The position numbers were made by a program, and so were the translations under genes. The notes under the pieces are model-generated. The model was not told the origin of the DNA, made no database searches, and saw only the letters and a program-made list of their open reading frames with translations. Of a stretch of 41,160 nt of DNA, positions 1 to 6,722 are shown one piece after another; within the stretch, counting starts at the first letter, position 1; every line of letters starts with the position of its first letter. Source of the DNA: Candidatus Bathyarchaeota archaeon (lineage in GTDB: Archaea > Thermoproteota > Bathyarchaeia > 40CM-2-53-6 > RBG-13-38-9); contig JAGTRD010000010.1 in assembly GCA_018396915.1 (NCBI GenBank), positions 1-41,160 of the forward strand, read 5' to 3'.

Positions 1-91
1 TCTTGAAATTATTCCTGCAACATTCCTTTCTGGCCTCCAGATAATCATTGGATCTTGAATATTGTTGATGGATAGGCGGCTCCGCCATCAT
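1..91 (-). CDS. Possible first codons of a gene running off the left edge
   Basis: On the minus strand an ATG at 91-89 overlaps the stop codon of the MoaD-like gene (ATGA) and follows a purine-rich GGTGGAGGAGT, so a translationally coupled gene may begin here. That frame stays open for about 30 codons to the window edge. A second frame with an ATG at 48-46 is also open to the edge. I recognise neither product, and the fragment is too short to choose between the frames. Confidence 0.25.
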   Translation of the reverse strand, partial: MMAEPPIHQQYSRSNDYLEARKECCRNNFK

Positions 92-378
92 ACTCCTCCA
101 CCTACCGGTGGGATTATGACGAAGACACATCCATCATATAGCCGTGTCTCCATTCCATCGAGCATCATAATATTTCTTCCATCCAGTAGGAAATTCAGGT
201 TTGGAGAAGGCTCTGAGCCTCCTTTTTCATACACATAGTCTCTGAAGGCGACGCCATACGTCTCCGATAGAACTTCAAGTAGATTCTTGACCGTCGCATC
301 CTCCGGTAGGTTTATGGTCTCCTCAAACTTCCCAACTATCTCTCTCAGATGAGCGAAATATTTTAGCTTGACCTTCAT
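88..378 (-). CDS. MoaD/ThiS-family ubiquitin-like sulfur carrier (SAMP-like)
   Basis: A small beta-grasp protein of 96 residues, the usual MoaD length. It opens with the family pattern MKVKLKYFAHLRE, has a central NFLLDGRNI segment and ends PPVGGGV. In this family a C-terminal diglycine is adenylated by an E1-like enzyme and then carries sulfur for molybdopterin or thiolated tRNA; in archaea some members are attached to proteins as ubiquitin-like modifiers. Here one Gly and a Val follow the first GG, so either trimming occurs or the tail is a variant; this ending is common in archaeal annotations as far as I recall. No MoaE, MoeB or ELSA gene lies in the window. A minus-strand A/T-rich box near 404-413 probably drives it. 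The family is clear; the pathway is not. Confidence 0.85.
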   Translation of the reverse strand: MKVKLKYFAHLREIVGKFEETINLPEDATVKNLLEVLSETYGVAFRDYVYEKGGSEPSPNLNFLLDGRNIMMLDGMETRLYDGCVFVIIPPVGGGV

Positions 379-483
379 CCTGAAACACTTCTGAACCTGT
401 GATATTTAATTCCCTAATAAATGGTATCTGGCATCCTAGAAGATTTAAGTCTAGTAAACACATTAAAGGTTCGTGGCGGTTCG

Positions 484-1302
484 ATGTCTACTGAATCCCA
501 TATAGATCCAACAGCCAAGGTTAGCGTTGATGCTGAGGTCGGGGAGGGCTGTTACATTGGGCCAGGGGTGAGAATAATAGGCCACGCCAGGCTCGAAAGG
601 AATGTGTGGCTCGACTCCTACGTCACGATTCTAGGTGAAGTGTCGATAGGTGAAGCTACTTATGTTGGGTATGGGTGTCTCATCGGACATCCGAAGAGGC
701 AGAGTATCATTGAGATTATAAGGGGTGGAAGCGTTATGGCTAAGTCGTCAGGTCAATCAGTCTTGGGAAAGAGGTGCATCGTTAGGTCTGGAACAATCAT
801 CTATACAGACTTCATGTCCGGAGACGAGGTTGAAACGGGCCACAACGTTCTTCTCAGAGAAGATGTGAGGGTTGGAGACCGGTCCATGATAGGATCGAAT
901 GTGGTTATAGACGGTGAGGCAATCGTGGGTAGGGGTGTCTCAATCCAGACAGGAGCCTATATATGTCGAAAGTCTATAATCGAAGACTTTGTGTTCATAG
1001 GGCCGAACTGCGTATTTACAAACGATAAGTATCTGATGCAAAAGGTGTTTGAGCTAAAGGGTCCAACCGTCAGGAGGGGCGCCAGCATAGGTGCGAACTC
1101 TACCCTCATGCCAGGCGTCGTGATAGGTGAAGGTTCTGTCATAGGTGCCCAATCCGTTGTTACAAGTGATGTACCAGCAAGGACGGTTTATGTAGGGGTT
1201 CCAGCGCGCAGGTTTGGTAAGGTTCCTAAAGACTGGTCTCCAATCTTGAGAGTCAATTATGAGAGGAGGCTGGGAGAGGTTGGTGTGGATGGTTCGAGTT
1301 AA
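484..1302 (+). CDS. Left-handed beta-helix acyltransferase (hexapeptide-repeat N-acetyltransferase)
   Basis: The protein is almost entirely hexapeptide repeats of the [LIV]-G-x4 type, starting at HIDPTAKVSVDAEVGEG and ending with GANSTLMPGVVIGEGSVIGA, then the VPARTVYVGVPAR tail typical of trimeric sugar-modifying acetyltransferases. The FTNDK stretch late in the helix resembles UDP-amino-sugar N-acetyltransferases of the WlbB/WbpD type, so acetyl-CoA-dependent N-acetylation of a nucleotide sugar is the best guess. An in-frame ATG exists at 421, but the repeat fold begins just after the ATG at 484, and an A/T box (ATTTAAG, 443-449) lies at a suitable distance, so I prefer 484 (272 residues). 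The 3' end overlaps the tail of the convergent next gene by 4 nt. The exact sugar is unknown. Confidence 0.85.
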   Translation: MSTESHIDPTAKVSVDAEVGEGCYIGPGVRIIGHARLERNVWLDSYVTILGEVSIGEATYVGYGCLIGHPKRQSIIEIIRGGSVMAKSSGQSVLGKRCIVRSGTIIYTDFMSGDEVETGHNVLLREDVRVGDRSMIGSNVVIDGEAIVGRGVSIQTGAYICRKSIIEDFVFIGPNCVFTNDKYLMQKVFELKGPTVRRGASIGANSTLMPGVVIGEGSVIGAQSVVTSDVPARTVYVGVPARRFGKVPKDWSPILRVNYERRLGEVGVDGSS

Positions 1303-1676
1303 ATCTTCTCCACCCTAATCCTCTCACCGTCCCTGACTTTTCTGAATATTTTTGCATCGCCGACTATTCTTCCAAAGACATTGACTGGACTAGCCGCCAC
1401 CGGCTTCTCCCCCCTGCTGGCAGGTGTCCTTCCAAAGAAGATGCAGAAACAATTCCCAGCAGGCCAGTAGCCGCAATCGCCCACCTCAACCTCCCGCTGC
1501 GAATTCTCCTCATCTACGTCGACTGGTATGTTGAAGTACACCTCCTCCCCCCAAGTGTTGGCCCTAGAATCGAAAGGCAAACCTTCAATTATGGCCTTGG
1601 CTGTTTTTGGATTTTTATCCTCCAGTACCTCAGCTTCAACATATCCTATGCTCTCTGTATATATTCTGATCTTCAT
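1299..1676 (-). CDS. Cyclophilin-like fold protein (Cyclophil_like / DUF369 type)
   Basis: A 125-residue soluble protein. The pattern MKIRIYTESIGYVEAEVLE, then a Pro-Lys-Thr-Ala-Lys helix, GEEVYFNIP, a VGDCGYWPAG turn and C-terminal GRIVGD matches the small archaeal/bacterial cyclophilin-like family (TM1367-type, PF04126). Members have a cyclophilin-like barrel but lack the known prolyl-isomerase active residues, and their function is not established. Cys residues in the DCGYWPAGNCFC segment are noteworthy. It lies 65 nt downstream of, and on the same strand as, the 44-residue Tyr/Trp/Pro-rich ORF, so the two may be one transcript. Confidence 0.8.
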   Translation of the reverse strand: MKIRIYTESIGYVEAEVLEDKNPKTAKAIIEGLPFDSRANTWGEEVYFNIPVDVDEENSQREVEVGDCGYWPAGNCFCIFFGRTPASRGEKPVAASPVNVFGRIVGDAKIFRKVRDGERIRVEKI

Positions 1677-1741
1677 ACGAGTTCACATACTCCCTATATT
1701 GTTCTGCGACTCTTTGAGCTTTGGCTGACTCCTCTCAATCG

Positions 1742-1876
1742 TCAGTATGGCCAGACGTAGACTGGAAGAGGCCAGTAGTAAGGGAGAGGTATCATGTATG
1801 AGTATGGGATCAATGGGTAATATAATGTGTATGGAACGGTCCAAGGCCAATATGTATATACTGGATACCAGGCCAA
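1742..1876 (-). CDS. 44-residue Tyr/Trp/Pro-rich microprotein
   Basis: I read this short ORF directly; nothing in it is recognisable by family. It starts at a TTG preceded by AGGTGA with a 5-nt spacer (complement of 1882-1887); a GTG three codons upstream is the alternative. The 44 residues contain 12 Tyr, 5 Trp and 10 Pro and not one charged residue. It begins MAWYPVYTYWPW and ends PVYVWPY. Such a composition over a whole ORF with a well-placed ribosome site is unlikely in non-coding DNA of this base content. A TATA-like ACTTAAAA (complement of about 1913-1920) lies upstream. It precedes the cyclophilin-like gene on the same strand. A surface, membrane-associated or phase-separating role is only speculation. 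Confidence 0.6.
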   Translation of the reverse strand: MAWYPVYTYWPWTVPYTLYYPLIPYSYMIPLPYYWPLPVYVWPY

Positions 1877-1921
1877 ATCATTCACCTATCTTTTCTAAGA
1901 TATGAAGGCCATTTTAAGTTT

Positions 1922-1946
1922 TCTAACAAGACAAATAAGTCTGTTA
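1922..1946. repeat. Imperfect inverted repeat upstream of the microprotein gene
   Basis: CTAACAAGAC at 1922 is mirrored by GTCTGTTAG ending at 1946, with one extra base in the left arm and a short A/T spacer. It lies just upstream of the TATA-like box of the minus-strand microprotein gene, so an operator is possible. No family of regulator is implied. Confidence 0.3.
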
Positions 1947-2058
1947 GCACAATAATTAAAGAGAAAGTCTCTGAAGCCCAAGCTTCATTATGGGAGTTGT
2001 GTACAGGTCTGAAAGAAATTATAAGAGATCCCTGTAAAGAGTATTGGGAGGGTTAGGA

Positions 2059-2601
2059 ATGGTTGACTTTAGAAGACTCAGCGAACACCACTTGAGGAGG
2101 CTGGCTGCGGATTATCCTGAATCTGCAAGCTACCCAGGGGCCCTAGAGAGGAAGATTCTTGTCATCTGGAATTTTCTGAATGAGAAGCCCCCATGTACGA
2201 TTGAGGAGTACAGTATGTCTTTGAAGGAGGGTGCGAAGAAGGAGCTTGAGAGAAGGTTGGAGGAGGAGAGGCGACGGAGGGCTGAGCTCGAGGCTAAGGA
2301 AGCGAAGAGGAGAACTGTCTTGATAAAGAAGCTTAAGAGATGGCTTGTAGGCATAGAGGAGCCTATCACGGTCATAGAAGAGACAGGCCATCTAGAATGG
2401 AAGTGCCCTGTATGTGGAAATAAGGCCAAGTTTGACCTGAAGGAGCATATCGATTCAATAGCGAAAGGAGGATCGACCATCCTGACATGGTCATGCTCCG
2501 GTAAGGATGTTGTTGAAGGTCCACCACACTGGGGGTTGACGAGGGAAGTGAGGCTGGCCCAAGGTGAAGAGATAAGTAGGAAGATACTTGAGAGAGAATA
2601 G
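2059..2601 (+). CDS. Unrecognised coiled-coil protein with a CPxC metal-binding motif
   Basis: A protein of 180 residues from the ATG at 2059, which has a purine-rich GGGAGGGTTAGGA directly before it; an in-frame TTG at 2044 is the alternative. Residues about 55-95 form a highly charged Glu/Arg/Lys coiled coil. A C-terminal domain follows with CPVC at 116-119, His130 and Cys146, which could bind one zinc. I do not recognise the family. The gene ends in TAG, but the same frame continues for 15 helix-like codons (to 2649) before a TGA; see findings. Small inverted repeats lie in its leader (1972-1987, and TACAGG near 2001 with CCTGTA near 2030). Confidence 0.65.
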   Translation: MVDFRRLSEHHLRRLAADYPESASYPGALERKILVIWNFLNEKPPCTIEEYSMSLKEGAKKELERRLEEERRRRAELEAKEAKRRTVLIKKLKRWLVGIEEPITVIEETGHLEWKCPVCGNKAKFDLKEHIDSIAKGGSTILTWSCSGKDVVEGPPHWGLTREVRLAQGEEISRKILERE

Positions 2602-2603
2602 GC

Positions 2604-2744
2604 TGCTGAGAGGTTCAGGAAGAATTTGATGGAGGAATCTTTGGCATGAAGGCACATATTCATTACACAGGTCCATTCAGGCTCAGCCAAGCAATTATCG
2701 AGAAGATATATTAGTAAGGTGTATGGTCTAAAGCCTCTCAGCAC
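2604..2744. repeat. 10-bp inverted repeat spanning the intergenic gap
   Basis: TGCTGAGAGG at about 2604-2613 is exactly complementary to CCTCTCAGCA at about 2735-2744. The arms are about 120 nt apart and enclose the whole gap between the two plus-strand genes; the right arm ends just before the TATA-like box at about 2749-2757. The first arm lies within the in-frame extension after the upstream TAG. Its role is unknown and chance pairing is possible. Confidence 0.3.
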
Positions 2745-2771
2745 CAGTATAAATATTGGATGTGAAGGCGT

Positions 2772-4463
2772 TTGAGGCAGCCGGCTATAATCCTTACGCT
2801 CCTCATCATTTTCACAGTCTCATCTCTTATTCCACCGGCCAACTCTGTGGCATACGGTTACGTCTCAGGAGTGGAGAGAAAGGTTGTTATAAGCAAATAT
2901 GGCTTAGCAACATTCACAGATGTTCTGTCGATCTTCAATAATGGAACTTCACCGATGAATACTCTGGAATTTATTTATCCTAAAGGTTACTCTTCAATGC
3001 TTGATTCAATCGATGCTAGGGATGCGGATGGAAAGACTCTGAAGGTTGAGAGGGTCATCGACCAGTCCTCTATGATCTTAAGGATAAACCTAGAAACGCC
3101 TATCCAGCATGGATCAACATTCAAGATCAATATGAAAATGGTTTTCTCAGGTCTCATAACCTTCGACGGGATTGATTATAAGTTATCTCTACAGCCATAT
3201 CCGAATATTCCCTTGAGCATCGAATCATGCAACATCACAGTAATATTTCCAAAGGACACTACTCTGAAAAGTTGGCCGAACCAAACGTTTACCCGAAGGA
3301 CGGTCGATGAGAAGCCGGCCTTGATTGGAAGGGCCAAGTCCACGCAACCACTGTCAAGCGGGGAGGTTTACATCAAGTTTGGAAGTGAAGGTTATGAGCT
3401 CCTGTCCTTTGAGTCTATTAGGAGGGAGGTTGTGATGGACCCGCTGGGCCGACTGATCTCCAAAGACACATATAAGATATTGAACTTGGGTAAAGAACTC
3501 AACTATGTAACTATACCGTTACTTGAAGGCGTGAGCGAAGTGAAAGCTTATGATGCTACAGGTCCGATATCCGACAGGACCAAGTTTAAGGATGATTCAA
3601 TCCAGGTCACACCTAGATTTGGAAAACTCAAGACGAACACCTCATTCTCATTCACCTTAGAATATGATTTGCTAACCAACGGATCGATTAGGAGGACCAG
3701 TTGGGATGGAGACTGTAGGTTGACGTTGATGCTTGCTTCGCCTAGCGATTATGTTGCTAAGAATTATAGGGTTCAGGTCGACCTACCCAAAGGAGTTGTC
3801 ATCAACCGTACGTCAGTGGAGTCCAATTCAACCTCGGTCCTTCCTGACGGTAGCTATGTTCTAACCTATGAGTATTCTAAGGTCATACCTGACAAAGAAT
3901 ACATTCTGACTATCGACTACAAATATAAGCCATTCATGTATGCGATATATCCTGTCGAGTGGATTCTAGCATTAGAGGTCATAATCGGCGCTTTGGCTTC
4001 AGCAATAATTCTTAGAAAGCCACCAAGGATCATACCTTCAATATCTGTAGGGAAGATCAGAAGGTACATTGAACTTCAAGATGATAAGAGGGCCTTGAGG
4101 CTTGAGATTGAGAGGAGAAGTGAAGAGTTGAGTAGAGGGGCTATTACCAAACATGACTATCGAAGAATGAGGAAGTCGCTGGATTCGAGGTTGAGCGAGA
4201 TAAACAGGTCCCTTGCAACATTGAAGAATGAGTTAAAGAGTATCGATCCGAGATATTTGGAGATGGCGAATAGGCTCGAGAGGGCGGAGAGTGAGGTTGA
4301 AGCATTGAAGGCGAGTGAGAACCAGCTTACAAGCAGATATAGGAGTGGCCAATTGAGCAGGGAGGTATACGAGTCGATGCTCAGCGACTTGAGGAAGAAG
4401 ATTGGAAAGGCTGAAGAGACTATTGAGAGCATAATTGTGATGCTGCGGGAGGAGGCTAGGTGA
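2772..4463 (+). CDS. Unrecognised membrane-anchored surface protein with cytoplasmic coiled coil
   Basis: Domains in order: an N-terminal hydrophobic signal segment (about residues 1-26); a large extracytoplasmic beta-rich region (about 27-390) with several Asn-x-Ser/Thr sites; one transmembrane helix (about 396-416); then a basic stretch and a long charged coiled coil (about 430-563) facing the cytoplasm. The arrangement suggests a surface sensor or anchor rather than an enzyme. The start is a TTG at 2772 about 20 nt after the TATA-like TATAAATAT (2749-2757), consistent with a leaderless mRNA; no other start keeps the signal segment intact. I do not recognise the family, though the outer region is reminiscent of other archaeal predicted membrane proteins of unknown function. 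Confidence 0.75.
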   Translation: MRQPAIILTLLIIFTVSSLIPPANSVAYGYVSGVERKVVISKYGLATFTDVLSIFNNGTSPMNTLEFIYPKGYSSMLDSIDARDADGKTLKVERVIDQSSMILRINLETPIQHGSTFKINMKMVFSGLITFDGIDYKLSLQPYPNIPLSIESCNITVIFPKDTTLKSWPNQTFTRRTVDEKPALIGRAKSTQPLSSGEVYIKFGSEGYELLSFESIRREVVMDPLGRLISKDTYKILNLGKELNYVTIPLLEGVSEVKAYDATGPISDRTKFKDDSIQVTPRFGKLKTNTSFSFTLEYDLLTNGSIRRTSWDGDCRLTLMLASPSDYVAKNYRVQVDLPKGVVINRTSVESNSTSVLPDGSYVLTYEYSKVIPDKEYILTIDYKYKPFMYAIYPVEWILALEVIIGALASAIILRKPPRIIPSISVGKIRRYIELQDDKRALRLEIERRSEELSRGAITKHDYRRMRKSLDSRLSEINRSLATLKNELKSIDPRYLEMANRLERAESEVEALKASENQLTSRYRSGQLSREVYESMLSDLRKKIGKAEETIESIIVMLREEAR

Positions 4464-4574
4464 GTAAATAGCGGGATAGGCTTCTGACAGTTTTGGAGTG
4501 TATTGGCACATTTTATGGATATGTATGTTTGAGAAGCAGTCACTCATCCACCCCAAAATAATGAGGTTAAACTT

Positions 4575-4595
4575 TCTCCACAATCTCTGTGGAGA
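4575..4595. terminator. Stem-loop between convergent genes
   Basis: TCTCCACA (4575-4582) pairs perfectly with TGTGGAGA (4588-4595) across a 5-nt loop, followed on the plus strand by TTTAT. It lies between the ends of the plus-strand membrane-protein gene and the minus-strand aldolase-Fae gene, so it may limit transcription from either side. Archaea usually terminate at T-runs, so this is only a candidate. Confidence 0.35.
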
Positions 4596-4666
4596 TTTAT
4601 CAATAGCCCATTCTTAGCCGGTGACATACCTCTAAGAACTTATGGGCGGCTTGCGTGATGGCTTGT

Positions 4667-6136
4667 TCATGGTGAGTATTTGAATGGGTGCTTTGCCCTC
4701 TCCTTATTCTCTAACAATTCGTCTATTGTTGGTCTACCTTCGAGGGCCCTCCTGATGGCGTGTCTCACAGCTTTATAATTGTTTATGTAGACCCTCCTCC
4801 TATCGACGGCTGAAGGATGGGTGAACACGTTAACCATAATAACTAGGCTCTCGACAGACCTTTCAGGGATCAGACCTTCAGCTACGCTGTCAACCACAGC
4901 CTTGGCGACAGCTGCTTGGGCTGGACCGTAGACCATGCTTGCCTGCCTCATGCTCTTTATGGTCACTGTAGGTATTATCAGTGTCGTCGGCTTCACCGCT
5001 AAGTTCGGTTCAAGAATCGCTATTAGAGGTTCATGGCCGGCTGATGGTGTCGCCTTGGCTTTGACGAAGGCCTCTCCAACAGGGCCGTCTTTGAGTCCAA
5101 TGATTACCTCAACATGAGCGACCTCAGGACCTTCTCCAGCGAGGCCCTCCCCAACCCTTATCTCAGGACCCTCCACCGGCACCATATGTTTGACAGCGAA
5201 TTCGTAGGCGCCGTCTCGTACAGCTATCTCGGGGGCGAGAGCTTTACGCTCAATCTTCTCAATTCTCTCCAACTCTATTCTCAACTCCTCTAAGTCTTCG
5301 TATGAGAGTTCGCCTCCCACCGATAGTGGGAGCCTGACAGGGCCTACTTTGATATTCATCATGTTTAGGGCTGCCTTGGCTCCGACAGGCCCACTCTTAA
5401 CGATTATCCTACATATCTTCTGGATACTTGTCTGAATCTTTTTGGCCTCAGCCATATTCTCCCTGAATGCACGGTATAGTCTGAGCCAAATGTCCGGTAT
5501 GAAGTTTGCACTGGCAAGAATCATTCCTGATGCACCTGCGGCTAGGGCTGGGAGAACGACTTCATCATGGCCGCAGAGAATCGAGAGTCTCGAACCAGTC
5601 TTCTCTATGACTGTTAGTATATACTTTATCTCGCCGCTACTGTCTTTTAAGCCTACTATGTTCGGTATCTCAACGAGGTCTTCGACCATCTGCCAACTCA
5701 AGTTAACACCGGTGGCTTGTGGAATATTGTATAGGACTATTGGTAGATCAACCTTCTCTGCCAGGACCCTGTAATGTTCATATATCCCCCTATCTGCAGG
5801 TTTATGGTAGTAGGGTGTGACAACCAAGGCGGCGTCTGCGCCTACATCCTTGGCGTGGCGTGTGAGTTCAACAGCTACATTTGTGCTACTATGGCCTGTT
5901 CCCGCGATTACAGGAACCTTACCGTTTGCTTGGTCGACAACATATTCTACAACTCTCTTACGCTCCTCAAGAGTGAGGTTCTGGCACTCCCCAGTCGTTC
6001 CACATGGAACTAGGCCGTTTACTCCACTCTCAACGGAGTAGTCTACAAGCCTCCTCAATCTGCCCTCATCAATTTCCTCTCCTGAATCTGTGAAGGGTGT
6101 GACGAGGGCGGGGAAGACTCCCTCCAGCCTCAACAT
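4667..6136 (-). CDS. Fusion of a DapA/NAL-family aldolase with formaldehyde-activating enzyme (Fae)
   Basis: One uninterrupted 489-residue reading frame with two enzyme halves. Residues 1-~295 are a TIM-barrel class I aldolase of the DHDPS/N-acetylneuraminate-lyase family: GTTGE at 46-50, Tyr136 in YNIP, Schiff-base Lys164 in GLKDSSGE. The segment after YNIP reads QATG, so the Arg that binds aspartate semialdehyde in true DapA is missing; the pattern resembles 2-keto-3-deoxygluconate aldolases. Residues ~325-489 are Fae, with EVAHVEVIIG (catalytic His341), DGPVGEAF, TPSAGH, YGPAQAAVAKAV and the ending KHPF. Fae condenses formaldehyde with tetrahydromethanopterin to methylene-H4MPT in the cytoplasm. 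I infer an aldolase that releases or uses formaldehyde (for example 4-hydroxy-2-oxobutanoate to pyruvate plus formaldehyde) coupled to Fae. The ribosome site GGAGATC precedes the ATG. It lies downstream of alba. Annotation as plain dapA would probably be wrong. Confidence 0.9.
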   Translation of the reverse strand: MLRLEGVFPALVTPFTDSGEEIDEGRLRRLVDYSVESGVNGLVPCGTTGECQNLTLEERKRVVEYVVDQANGKVPVIAGTGHSSTNVAVELTRHAKDVGADAALVVTPYYHKPADRGIYEHYRVLAEKVDLPIVLYNIPQATGVNLSWQMVEDLVEIPNIVGLKDSSGEIKYILTVIEKTGSRLSILCGHDEVVLPALAAGASGMILASANFIPDIWLRLYRAFRENMAEAKKIQTSIQKICRIIVKSGPVGAKAALNMMNIKVGPVRLPLSVGGELSYEDLEELRIELERIEKIERKALAPEIAVRDGAYEFAVKHMVPVEGPEIRVGEGLAGEGPEVAHVEVIIGLKDGPVGEAFVKAKATPSAGHEPLIAILEPNLAVKPTTLIIPTVTIKSMRQASMVYGPAQAAVAKAVVDSVAEGLIPERSVESLVIMVNVFTHPSAVDRRRVYINNYKAVRHAIRRALEGRPTIDELLENKERAKHPFKYSP

Positions 6137-6152
6137 GCCTTAGAGATCTCCG

Positions 6153-6257
6153 TTACTCTCTCAAACTATCCAAAAAACTATGAGATTGATTCAAAAATGG
6201 TAGGATGACATTTCTGTTCTTGTCCTGAACCTTGACGTCCTCTACCTGAACTGTCAT
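6153..6257 (-). CDS. 34-residue ORF coupled to alba
   Basis: The ATG overlaps the alba stop codon (ATGA) and 34 codons follow to TAA, ending 16 nt before the aldolase-Fae ATG. The product starts MTVQVEDVKVQDKNRNVILP and is mixed polar/hydrophobic. I recognise no family. The coupling and ordinary codon use argue for translation, while the short length argues for caution. It could also be a decayed remnant. Confidence 0.35.
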   Translation of the reverse strand: MTVQVEDVKVQDKNRNVILPFLNQSHSFLDSLRE

Positions 6258-6586
6258 CCCTTCGATGTAGATGTCTCTGATTTTGTGGTCTCAGCCTTCG
6301 ACTTCCCCTCAGCCCTCAAAGTTATCTCTATGGAGGAGACTGATCTCTTACCTCCTTCCTTAGTCTGAACATCCTCGGTTCCTATTGTAACGCTTTCGAT
6401 CCTTAGGCTGTCGAGGAATCTTCTCTTGGTTACTTGAGCTACATCTACAGCTGTTGTTATTGCCCTTCCCCTCGCCTTCAATATCACCTCGTTACTGCCG
6501 CTGCTTATTAGGCTCACAACAGATAGCACATAGGTCATTACAGGTTTCTTTCCTACAAGAACAACATTCGGTTGCAAACCAGCCAT
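6254..6586 (-). CDS. albA: Alba chromatin / RNA-binding protein
   Basis: A 110-residue protein with the diagnostic Alba core: NVVLVGKKPVMTYVLSVV near the N-terminus, then EVILKARGRAITTAVDVA and a later SSIEITLRA strand. Alba dimers coat DNA and RNA in archaea. The Lys pair in GKKPVM is the site acetylated in Sulfolobus Alba and contacts nucleic acid. A Lys/Ser/Thr/Glu tail of about 15 residues is added after the usual end. The gene has its own TATA-like box (complement of about 6630-6640) and a GGATGAGAG ribosome site. It is the first gene of a minus-strand run with the 34-codon ORF and the aldolase-Fae gene, but a shared function is not implied. Confidence 0.96.
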   Translation of the reverse strand: MAGLQPNVVLVGKKPVMTYVLSVVSLISSGSNEVILKARGRAITTAVDVAQVTKRRFLDSLRIESVTIGTEDVQTKEGGKRSVSSIEITLRAEGKSKAETTKSETSTSKG

Positions 6587-6722
6587 CTCTCATCCCCTGC
6601 AAGACGTAGTGTGGAGGTACATAGATTTAAAAGTAACCCATCCGTCAAGGTTAGGTAGCCTCGGATAGGATTTTTAAGGGTAGACTCAAACAATAGGTCT
6701 TTGTAGTTGAACCGGTGCCTTA

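Noticed and set aside
2599-2601. TAG as pyrrolysine codon
   Set aside because: TAG ends several ordinary genes here (pstS, phoU, the NIL-ferredoxin, cobT), and no Pyl gene is in the window; a nonsense change is simpler. The observation is kept as a low-interest finding.
2130-2744. Long minus-strand frame of 204 codons opposite the coiled-coil gene
   Set aside because: It is antisense to a gene with a good ribosome site and normal composition; the frame is Ser/Leu-rich, as expected for the complement of a Glu/Arg-rich coiled coil.
4667-5790. Annotation of the aldolase-Fae gene as plain dihydrodipicolinate synthase
   Set aside because: The Arg needed to bind aspartate semialdehyde is absent after YNIP and the C-terminal third is a complete Fae domain.
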